Below are positions 1 through 6,416 of a stretch of 8,836 bases of DNA, piece after piece (within the stretch, counting starts at the first letter, position 1; the number at the start of each line of letters is the position of its first letter). The notes under the pieces are model-generated. The model saw nothing but the letters and a program-made list of their open reading frames with translations, searched no databases and was not told where the DNA came from. The stretch lies in assembly GCA_902766845.1 (NCBI GenBank), contig CACXFD010000165.1:1-8836 (forward strand), written 5' to 3'. Source of the stretch: an uncultured Lachnospiraceae bacterium (GTDB lineage: Bacteria > Bacillota > Clostridia > Lachnospirales > Lachnospiraceae). The translations under genes and the position numbers were made by a program.

Positions 1-14
1 ACATCACCCGCTGA
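1..14 (+). CDS. 3' tail of an upstream gene (possibly yedF)
   Basis: Reading from base 3, the codons ATC ACC CGC TGA give the end I-T-R-stop. The stop lies 5 bases before the ATG of the DUF3343 gene, a spacing typical of operon partners. In many Clostridia the gene before DUF3343 and selD is yedF, which has a TusA-like domain followed by a DsrE-like domain. That identity is inferred from neighbourhood only, because three residues cannot identify a protein. The alternative is that there is no gene here and the DUF3343 frame, which is open to the window edge, starts further upstream. Confidence 0.25.
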
Positions 15-19
15 AAAAC

Positions 20-280
20 ATGCGCGACTACATCGCCACGTTCTTCACCCATTACGGGGCCATCCAGTTCCACCGTGCCTGCGCCGGCCGCTCCTGGCCG
101 GCGCGGCTGATGCCGGTGCCCCGCGCGCTCTCCTCGAGCTGCGGCACCTGCGTACGGTTCACGCCGGACCATCTCCTCAAGGCTGAGGACTGCGCGGAAC
201 CGCTGGTCACCGAGGACGTGGAGCAGATCGTCACGGTCACGGAGGACGGATACGCGCCGCTCTACCGGGCGGAGGGCTGA
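20..280 (+). CDS. DUF3343 family protein, putative Se/S carrier-like
   Basis: An 86-residue cytoplasmic protein with no signal peptide or membrane segment. It matches the small DUF3343 family: an N-terminal Y-I-A-T-F-F-T-H-Y-G-A-I-Q-F block (residues 4-17), then M-P-V-P-R-A-L-S-S-S-C-G-T-C-V-R-F (31-47), with C41 and C44 forming CxxC. A further Cys is at residue 21. The biochemical role of the family is not established. Its genes often sit beside selD and yedF, and a role in carrying selenium or sulfur as a persulfide or perselenide is suggested from that context. The ATG at 20 fits the usual family start, but no convincing Shine-Dalgarno precedes it, so coupling to the stop at 12-14 is likely. 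The same frame is open to the window edge, so an earlier start cannot be excluded. The gene ends in TGA (278-280), which is followed by a strong hairpin. Confidence 0.85.
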   Translation: MRDYIATFFTHYGAIQFHRACAGRSWPARLMPVPRALSSSCGTCVRFTPDHLLKAEDCAEPLVTEDVEQIVTVTEDGYAPLYRAEG

Positions 281-291
281 TGCGGAAACGA

Positions 292-314
292 CGCCGGCCC
301 GGTACGGGCCGGCG
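292..314 (+). promoter_or_regulatory. Perfect 9-bp GC-rich hairpin after the DUF3343 stop
   Basis: Arms 292-300 (CGCCGGCCC) and 306-314 (GGGCCGGCG) are exact reverse complements around the loop GGTAC (301-305). There is no T-run after it, so it is a poor candidate for an intrinsic terminator. It begins 12 bases after the TGA, and its loop begins 21 bases after the last base of the TGA. Possible roles are mRNA stabilisation or processing between the two genes, attenuation, or a SECIS-like element (see findings). The pairing is seen directly; the function is unknown. Confidence 0.6.
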
Positions 315-357
315 CAGCAGTCACCCCGCTTTATGCCGGGCTGAAAAAGCAGACCGG

Positions 358-385
358 GCGGCCGTGCCGGATACGGCACGGCCGC
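358..385 (+). promoter_or_regulatory. Perfect 12-bp hairpin in the selD leader
   Basis: Arms 358-369 (GCGGCCGTGCCG) and 374-385 (CGGCACGGCCGC) pair exactly around the loop GATA (370-373). The stem ends 11 bases before the AGGA of the selD ribosome binding site. No T-run follows, so it is not a standard terminator. As RNA it would leave the binding site single-stranded when folded, and could stabilise the 5' end of a processed selD message. Its right edge overlaps a segment (383-390) that can instead pair with 307-314. Confidence 0.6.
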
Positions 386-394
386 CGGCCGCTG

Positions 395-401
395 AAAGGA
401 A
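395..401 (+). promoter_or_regulatory. selD ribosome binding site
   Basis: The sequence AAAGGAA contains AGGA at 397-400, leaving 6 bases before the ATG at 407. It fixes the selD start and shows that selD has its own initiation signal, although its frame is continuous with the DUF3343 gene upstream. Confidence 0.8.
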
Positions 402-406
402 ACGTT

Positions 407-1450
407 ATGGAGACCGAAGTCAAACTCACCAAACTCGCCAGCTGCGCCGGCTGCGGCGCCAAGGTCGGCGCGGGCACGCTGGCCACCCTGCTCGAAGATT
501 TCAAGACCCGCACGGACCCCAACCGGATCGTCGGCTTCGACAAGAGCGACGACGCGAGCGTCTACATCCTGGATGAGCACCGTGCCCTCGTACAGACCAC
601 GGACTTCTTCCCCCCGATCGTGGACGATCCGTACCTGTTCGGGCAGATCGCCGCGGCCAACGCGATCAGCGACGTCTACGCGATGGGCGGGGAGCCCAAG
701 CTCGCGCTGAACGTGATGTGCCTGTCGGACGCGATGGACCAGGCCACCGTGCAGCAGATCCTGCGCGGCGGCTATGACAAGGCCTATGAGGCCGGCGTGA
801 TCATCACGGGCGGCCATACGATCTCGGGCGCGGAGCCCATCTACGGCCTGGCCGTGTCCGGTTTCGTGGATCCGCATAAGGTGCTGATGAACTCGGGTGC
901 CTGCGCGGGGGACAAGCTGATCCTCACGAAGCCGCTCGGCGTGGGCGTCCTGACCACGGCCGCCAAGGCGGATCCGGACCTGGTGGAGCCGGAACTGCTG
1001 AAAAAGGTCTACGCCCAGATGGCCACGCTGAACAAATACGCGCGCGACGTCATGGTGCAGTACCACGTCCACGGCTGCACCGACGTGACCGGCTTCGCGC
1101 TGCTGGGCCACAGCTATGAGATGGCGCAGGGAAGCGGCATGACCGTCCACATCAAGGCAGACAAGGTCCCGTACCATCACGAGGCACTGGAGCTGGCCGA
1201 CATGGGCTTCATCCCGGCCGGCGCCTACCGCAACCGCCAGTACGCCGAGGCCGGCGTCCTGGTGCGCGGGGACGTGCCGCGCGCGCTGCAGGATCTGTTC
1301 TACGATCCGCAGACCAGCGGCGGCCTGCTCTTCGCTCTTCCGAAGGAAGAAGCCGAGGACTGCCTCAAAAAGATCCGTGAGGTCTGCCCCGCGGCGGCCA
1401 TCATCGGCTGCGTGACCGAAAAGCAGGAAGCGGACATCATCCTCGAATAA
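407..1450 (+). CDS. selD: Selenide, water dikinase (selenophosphate synthetase)
   Basis: Converts selenide, ATP and water to selenophosphate, AMP and phosphate. This is the selenium donor for selenocysteine synthesis, for 2-selenouridine in tRNA and for Se-dependent molybdenum hydroxylases. The 347 residues match the usual bacterial length. The glycine-rich N-terminal segment C-A-G-C-G-A-K carries the catalytic pair C16 and K19 (Cys17 and Lys20 in E. coli). The active-site codon is TGC at 452-454, so this is the Cys form rather than the Sec form found in some Clostridia. Metal and nucleotide residues are in place: D48/D49, D66 in TTDFF, D89 in ISDVYAMGG, GGHT at 135-138, D226 in TDVTGF, and the YDPQTSGGLL block at 299-308. 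The fold is PurM/AIR-synthase-like and cytoplasmic. The start is supported by AAAGGA six bases upstream. No promoter was recognised in the 126-base spacer, so it is probably transcribed with the DUF3343 gene. The selenium-using enzymes themselves lie outside the window. Confidence 0.98.
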   Translation: METEVKLTKLASCAGCGAKVGAGTLATLLEDFKTRTDPNRIVGFDKSDDASVYILDEHRALVQTTDFFPPIVDDPYLFGQIAAANAISDVYAMGGEPKLALNVMCLSDAMDQATVQQILRGGYDKAYEAGVIITGGHTISGAEPIYGLAVSGFVDPHKVLMNSGACAGDKLILTKPLGVGVLTTAAKADPDLVEPELLKKVYAQMATLNKYARDVMVQYHVHGCTDVTGFALLGHSYEMAQGSGMTVHIKADKVPYHHEALELADMGFIPAGAYRNRQYAEAGVLVRGDVPRALQDLFYDPQTSGGLLFALPKEEAEDCLKKIREVCPAAAIIGCVTEKQEADIILE

Positions 1451-1528
1451 GCAGACCCGCATAAACGGATCCGCATAAACGAACCTGCATAAACGAGCCT
1501 GCAAAAGCGGATCGGCATAAACGGACCT
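1445..1528 (+). repeat. Six imperfect tandem copies of a 14-bp unit after selD
   Basis: Copies start at 1445 (degenerate, 10 of 14 matching the next copy), 1459, 1473, 1487, 1501 and 1515, with consensus GCATAAACGRAYCY. The fourth copy is GCAAAAGCGGATCG. A part copy, GCATAAG, follows at 1532. The array begins inside the last codons of selD and includes its TAA stop (1448-1450). The unit is not a multiple of three, so it is not a protein repeat. It looks like slippage-generated filler between selD and the terminator. A binding role is possible but nothing shows it. Confidence 0.8.
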
Positions 1529-1539
1529 GCGGCATAAGC

Positions 1540-1584
1540 AAGAAAAAGAGGGCGGCGCCTGAAAGGCGCCGCCCTCTTTTTCTT
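1540..1584. terminator. Bidirectional intrinsic terminator between selD and polC
   Basis: Arms 1540-1560 and 1564-1584 form a perfect 21-bp stem around the loop GAA (1561-1563). The core is GGGCGGCGCCT paired with AGGCGCCGCCC. The outer part is AAGAAAAAGA paired with a T-rich run, so either strand ends in a U-rich tail after the GC core. It lies 90 bases past the selD stop and 33 bases past the polC stop, and serves both convergent transcripts. Confidence 0.95.
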
Positions 1585-1616
1585 TCCGGACAGACCGTAC
1601 CCGCGGTCCTGCCCTT

Positions 1617-4600
1617 TTACATCAGATCGAACAGCGAGATCTGGTCCGAGACCGGCATGCCGCCCAGCAGGCCCAGCTCTGCCATCGTGTCCGCCATCGT
1701 CTGCGGAATGTGACCGCGCCGGACCATGTCCTCGCGGGACAGGAACTTCCCGTCCTTCGCGGCGGCCTGCAGGCTGCGGGCCGCGGTCTCGCCCATGCCT
1801 TCGATGCTCGTGAACGGAGGCATCAGCTTGCCGTCGATGATCTGAAACTTCGTGGCATCGGCCCGGTACAGGTCGATCGGCATGAATTCCAGCCCGCGCG
1901 CGTACATCTCCTGCACGCTGCGCATATCGCGCAGCTCGTCTTTTTCCTTTTCCGACAGGATATCCGAATTGCGCTTATATGCCTCCAGATGCCGTTCGAG
2001 CGCCTCCCGCCCCGCGCACATCTTGACGTAATCGAACGCCTTCGCACGGATCGTGAAGTAAGCCGCGTAATACGCGAGCGGCTCGTGGATCTTGCACCAG
2101 GCGATGCGCCAGGCCATCATGACGTAGGCCGCGGCGTGCGCCTTCGGGAACATGTACTTGATCTTGCGGCAGGAGCCGATGTACCAGTCCGGCACGTCCG
2201 CTTCCTTCATGTGGTCGATCCACTTCTGCATCTTGCCCGGGTCCTTCGTGAACTTGCCCTTGCGCACGTTCTCCATGATGTTGAACGCCTCGCCGGGCTC
2301 CATCCCCTTCTGGATCAGGTAGATCATGATATCGTCGCGGCAGCAGATGGCCTCCTGGATCGTGGTGGTGCCTTCCTGCAGCAGCACCTCGGCATTGCCC
2401 TGCCACACGTCGGTCCCGTGGGACAGGCCCGAGATGCGCACAAGGTCGGAGAAATACCGCGGCTTGGCGCCTTCAAGGATGCCCATCGCGAAATCGGTGC
2501 CGAACTCGGGGATGCCGAGCGTGCCGAACCGGGTCCCGCCGATGTCCTCGGGCCGGATGCCGAGCGGCTCCGTGCTCTGGAACAGGCGCATGACCTCCGG
2601 GGCGTCCAGCGGGATGGTCCGCGGGTCCATGCCGATCAGGTCCTGCAGCATGCGGATCATCGTCGGATCATCGTGCCCGAGGATATCGAGCTTGAGCAGG
2701 TTGTGGTCGATCGAGTGGTATTCAAAATGCGTGGTCACGATATTCGTGGTCATATCGTTGGCCGGGTGCTGGATCGGCGTGAACGAGTAGATCTCCTCGC
2801 CGTGCGGGAGCACGACGATGCCGCCCGGGTGCTGTCCCGTGGTCCGCTTGACGCCGGTGCAGCCCATGGCCAGGCGCTCGATCTCGCACTTGCGCATCGG
2901 CGCGTGCCCGGTCTCCTCGAGGTACTTGAGCACGTAGCCGTACGCGGTCTTTTCCGCGAGCGTGCCGATGGTCCCGGCGCGGAACGTGTGTCCTTCGCCG
3001 AAGATCTCCTCGGTGTACGCGTGCGCGCGCGGCTGGTAGTCGCCCGAGAAATTCAGGTCGATATCCGGCTCCTTGTCCCCATAAAAGCCGAGGAACGTCT
3101 CGAACGGGATATCGAAGCCGTCCTTGACCAGCGGCTTACCGCAGACCGGACAGACCTTGTCCGGCATGTCGCAGCCGGCCATGCCCGCGAACTTCTTCAC
3201 GTCCTCCGAATCGAAGTCCACATAGTGGCAGGAAGGACAGCGGTAATGCGGCGCGAGCGGGTTGACTTCGGTGATGCCGGCCATCGTCGCGACGAACGAC
3301 GATCCGACCGACCCTCGGGAGCCCACGAGGTAGCCGTCCTCGTTGGATTTCCAGACCAGCTTCTGGGCAATGATGTACATAACGGCATAGCCGTTGCCGA
3401 TGATCGACGTGAGCTCCTTCTCCAGGCGCTCCTGCACGATGGCCGGCAGCGGGTCCCCGTACATCTCATGGGCCTTCTGATAGCAGATCTCACGCAGCGT
3501 GGCGTCGGAATTCTCGATCACGGGCGGGCACTTGTCCGGCCGCACCGGCTCCACGTATTCGAGGCTGTCCGCGATCCGGTTGGGCACGTCGATCACGACC
3601 TCCCGGGCCTTCTCGGGCCCCAGATAATCGAATTCGCGCAGCATCTCCTCGGTGGTATGCATGTAGAGCGGCGCCTGGTCTTCCGCGTCCTTGAAGCCTT
3701 TTCCGTTCAGGACGATGGTCCGGTAGATCGCGTCCTCGGGATCGCAGAAATGCACGTCGCAGGTAGCCGCGACCGGCTTGCCGAGCTTATCGCCGAGCGC
3801 GACGATACGCCGGTTCAGGTCCCGCAGATCTTCGTCGGTCTGCGCCGCGTAATCGTCGCTCGCCAGCATGAAGCGGTTGTTGCCGATCGGCTGGATCTCC
3901 AGGTAGTCATAGAACTGCGCGGTCTGCGCGAGCGTCTCATCGTCCTCGCCGCGCAGCAGCGCCTGGAACAGCTCGCCGGCCTGGCAGGCCGATCCGATCA
4001 CGAGGCCTTCTCGGTACTTCTGCAGGAGCGAGCGCGGGATGCGCGGACGCTTGTTGTTTCCGTGGCCCCCGAAATAAGTCAGGTGCGATTCCGAGACCAG
4101 CCGGTACAGGTTCACGCGCCCGGTCTCGTTTTTGATCAGCAGGATGATATGGTAGGTCGGGAGCTTGCGGACGGTCTCGGGCGTGCTCTGCCCGGCCTCG
4201 TTGAGCTGCTCCAGATCTTCGATCCCCTTTTCCCCGCAGCGGCGCACGAGGTCCAGAAAGATCTCGGCCGTGCATTCGGCGTCGTCGACGGCGCGGTGGT
4301 GGTGCCCGAGCGGCACGCCGACGGCCTTCGCGACCGCGTCCAGCTTATAGCTTGCCAGCATCGGCAGGAGGGTGCGCGCCATCGAGACCGTATCCACGAC
4401 CGTGGGCGCGAACGGGATGTTCCGGTCCGCGGCCGCCCGGCGGATGAAGCTGACGTCAAACGACGCATTGTGCGCGACCAGCGACGCGCCCTCGCAGAAC
4501 GCCAGAAACCGCGGCAGGACGTCGTCGATCACGGGCGCCTCGAGGACCATCGCGTCGTTGATGCTGGTCAGCTCCGTGATCCGGTACGGGATAGGCCGGC

Positions 4601-6413
4601 GCGGATTGACGAACGTGGAGAACCGGTCTTTGACCACGCCCCCGCTCACGCGGACCGCGCCGATCTCGATGATCCGGTCCTCGCGCGCGGAAAAGCCGGT
4701 CGTTTCGATGTCGAAGACGACGAAATCCCCGGAAAAATCCTTGCCGTCCGGCCGCACGACCGTCTTTTTCAGGTCGTCGACCAGATAGCCCTCCAGGCCG
4801 TAGATGATCTGGAACGGGTCGCGCTGTTTTTTGATCTCTTCCTTGGTGGCGTCGGGATGCTCTTTGGCATACTTTTCCCGCCACTTGGCGTCCCACTCCT
4901 GCTTCTTATGGAAGGCCAGCGGGAAGCTCTGCACGATGCCGTGGTCCGTGATCGCGAGGCCCCGGTGTCCCCAGGCGCGGGCGCGCTCCATCAGGACCTC
5001 GACGTCCGTGACCGCGTCCATCTCGCTCATCTTGGTATGGCAGTGCAGTTCGACGCGCTTGTCCGGGAATGAATCCATGCGGATCTGCTTCGTGAACGTG
5101 CTCCGTTTGATGCCGCGCACGCTCCCTAGCGCGATCTCCTGATCATACTTGTCCACGGCGATCAGGCCGCGCACGGTCACGCTCTTGCCGACCTTCAGTT
5201 CCTTGCGCAGCACCGCGGCCTCTTCCTCCGAAAGGAACAGCTTGACCGAGATGCTGTCGACCTCGTCCGTCAGATAAAAGATATACAGGAAGTGGCCGCT
5301 CTTTAACTGGCGCTCGTCCACGAAAAAGATGCGTCCGGTCACCGTGACCTCGCCGCTCCCTTCGAACAGGTCATGGATCGGCGTGATATCCCCTTCCACG
5401 GTCCGGCCGTAGAGCATGTCGGGATCGTCCGACGGCGGCAGGTTCGAGCGGCGGGCGCCTGTGCGCGCCGCGTTCCATTTTCCGCTCCGCCCCGCGCCGC
5501 GGTCGGCGCCGCGGGCGCTCCGGTCCTTTCTCGCGTTCTCGCCGGTCTTTCCGGCCGCGTCCTTTTTGCCGGACCGGGCCGTCTGTCCGTTCCCGGCCGC
5601 GTCGTCGGACACAGGATGCCGGCCGGCTTCCGGGCCTTCTCCGCCTTCCGGCAGGCGCCCGGAGACCGACGGCTCCCGGCCGGCCGCCATCGCGGCGGTC
5701 CTGTCCGGACTCCCGTCCCAGGGCAGGTCGGCCGGCGCCGGAGAAGACGCGTCCGTTCCGGACGCCAAAGCCCGCGCTCCCTCTCCGGCCGTCTCCGGCG
5801 CGCTCTGCGCGCCGTCCGCGGCCGCGCCCTCCGACATCATCGCGGTCCGGATGGCCCGTGCTTCGGCACGCAGCGATTCCTCGAGCTCCCGCAGATGTTT
5901 CTGTCCCGCTTCCCGGTCATAGACCAGGCGCACGTCCGCGGCCAGGCCGCAGCGCTCGGTCAGGACCTGCGTCAGATACGCGCCCAGTTTGGGCCCGGTC
6001 TCGCGGGAGACCGCGTCGTTCGGCAGGTCGCAGACCACCACGCCCTCCTCGGGGAAGGACAGCTTCGTCTGGCGCAGCAGGCTGTAGAGCAGCATGCTCT
6101 TATGTTTCGTTTCCAGCAAAAGGCTGTCGCGGTACATCGTCAGCAGGTTCTCCGGCGTGTACTGCGCAGACAGCGTAAAGCGCTCCGCGATGGTCACCGT
6201 CAGCCGGCGCTTCGCGAAGTACTGCTGCTTGATGGCGGCTTCGAGCCGGTAGATGTCCCGCTTCTCGATCAGGTGCAGGCTCCTCAGGAAGATCCGTACG
6301 CGGCTCCGGTCCTGCGACGGGACCACCTTTTCCACGACACAGTCCGCCAGCTGCGTCTCCAGGCCTTCCGGCGCCTTCAGATCCGGCAGGACCTCATACA
6401 GCGGTCTGCTCAT
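1617..6413 (-). CDS. polC: DNA polymerase III PolC-type alpha subunit
   Basis: Main replicative polymerase of Bacillota, with built-in 3'-5' proofreading. Domains in order: N-terminal region 1-190; disordered linker about 194-330; OB fold about 350-440; PHP domain starting at HCHT (457-460) and split by the exonuclease; DEDDh exonuclease with DIETTG (D568, E570), HNASFD (648-653) and H706/D711; then the polymerase core. The core has GSRGS (1031-1035), a four-Cys zinc site (C1059, C1062, C1088, C1091) and catalytic D1117 and D1119 (PDIDLNFS) and D1243 (KLDILGHDD). The C-terminal QISLF (1591-1595) is a sliding-clamp binding motif. All catalytic residues are present. At 1598 residues it is about 160 longer than the 1437-residue B. 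subtilis enzyme, mostly because of the Ala/Gly/Ser/Pro/Arg-rich linker. The ATG at 6413 follows the ispG stop by 3 bases and has a good ribosome binding site inside ispG. It is the last gene of the operon before the shared terminator. Confidence 0.99.
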   Translation of the reverse strand: MSRPLYEVLPDLKAPEGLETQLADCVVEKVVPSQDRSRVRIFLRSLHLIEKRDIYRLEAAIKQQYFAKRRLTVTIAERFTLSAQYTPENLLTMYRDSLLLETKHKSMLLYSLLRQTKLSFPEEGVVVCDLPNDAVSRETGPKLGAYLTQVLTERCGLAADVRLVYDREAGQKHLRELEESLRAEARAIRTAMMSEGAAADGAQSAPETAGEGARALASGTDASSPAPADLPWDGSPDRTAAMAAGREPSVSGRLPEGGEGPEAGRHPVSDDAAGNGQTARSGKKDAAGKTGENARKDRSARGADRGAGRSGKWNAARTGARRSNLPPSDDPDMLYGRTVEGDITPIHDLFEGSGEVTVTGRIFFVDERQLKSGHFLYIFYLTDEVDSISVKLFLSEEEAAVLRKELKVGKSVTVRGLIAVDKYDQEIALGSVRGIKRSTFTKQIRMDSFPDKRVELHCHTKMSEMDAVTDVEVLMERARAWGHRGLAITDHGIVQSFPLAFHKKQEWDAKWREKYAKEHPDATKEEIKKQRDPFQIIYGLEGYLVDDLKKTVVRPDGKDFSGDFVVFDIETTGFSAREDRIIEIGAVRVSGGVVKDRFSTFVNPRRPIPYRITELTSINDAMVLEAPVIDDVLPRFLAFCEGASLVAHNASFDVSFIRRAAADRNIPFAPTVVDTVSMARTLLPMLASYKLDAVAKAVGVPLGHHHRAVDDAECTAEIFLDLVRRCGEKGIEDLEQLNEAGQSTPETVRKLPTYHIILLIKNETGRVNLYRLVSESHLTYFGGHGNNKRPRIPRSLLQKYREGLVIGSACQAGELFQALLRGEDDETLAQTAQFYDYLEIQPIGNNRFMLASDDYAAQTDEDLRDLNRRIVALGDKLGKPVAATCDVHFCDPEDAIYRTIVLNGKGFKDAEDQAPLYMHTTEEMLREFDYLGPEKAREVVIDVPNRIADSLEYVEPVRPDKCPPVIENSDATLREICYQKAHEMYGDPLPAIVQERLEKELTSIIGNGYAVMYIIAQKLVWKSNEDGYLVGSRGSVGSSFVATMAGITEVNPLAPHYRCPSCHYVDFDSEDVKKFAGMAGCDMPDKVCPVCGKPLVKDGFDIPFETFLGFYGDKEPDIDLNFSGDYQPRAHAYTEEIFGEGHTFRAGTIGTLAEKTAYGYVLKYLEETGHAPMRKCEIERLAMGCTGVKRTTGQHPGGIVVLPHGEEIYSFTPIQHPANDMTTNIVTTHFEYHSIDHNLLKLDILGHDDPTMIRMLQDLIGMDPRTIPLDAPEVMRLFQSTEPLGIRPEDIGGTRFGTLGIPEFGTDFAMGILEGAKPRYFSDLVRISGLSHGTDVWQGNAEVLLQEGTTTIQEAICCRDDIMIYLIQKGMEPGEAFNIMENVRKGKFTKDPGKMQKWIDHMKEADVPDWYIGSCRKIKYMFPKAHAAAYVMMAWRIAWCKIHEPLAYYAAYFTIRAKAFDYVKMCAGREALERHLEAYKRNSDILSEKEKDELRDMRSVQEMYARGLEFMPIDLYRADATKFQIIDGKLMPPFTSIEGMGETAARSLQAAAKDGKFLSREDMVRRGHIPQTMADTMAELGLLGGMPVSDQISLFDLM

Positions 6414-6416
6414 CCG

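Noticed and set aside
292..385. The two selD leader hairpins as intrinsic terminators
   Set aside because: Neither stem is followed by a T-run; the sequences after them are CAGCAGTC and CGGCCGCTG.
280..576. A 98-codon frame starting at an ATG that overlaps the DUF3343 stop (TGATG)
   Set aside because: The overlap resembles translational coupling, but the product is an Arg-rich low-complexity string and most of the frame lies inside selD in another frame. It has no ribosome binding site.
1445..1528. The repeat array as a CRISPR array
   Set aside because: The units are 14 bp, directly abutting, degenerate and without spacers, and there are no cas genes in the window.
1710..5072. A 1120-codon open frame on the plus strand opposite polC
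   Set aside because: It is in codon-for-codon register with polC, so stops would need TTA, CTA or TCA codons in polC, which are rare in GC-rich genes. The translation is rich in Arg, His, Asp and Val without any domain, and polC is unmistakable on the other strand.
5416..6178. Plus-strand open frames of 168 and 106 codons opposite the polC linker
   Set aside because: They are shadows of the GC-rich linker and N-terminal region of polC, with Pro/Arg/Ser-rich products and no ribosome binding site.
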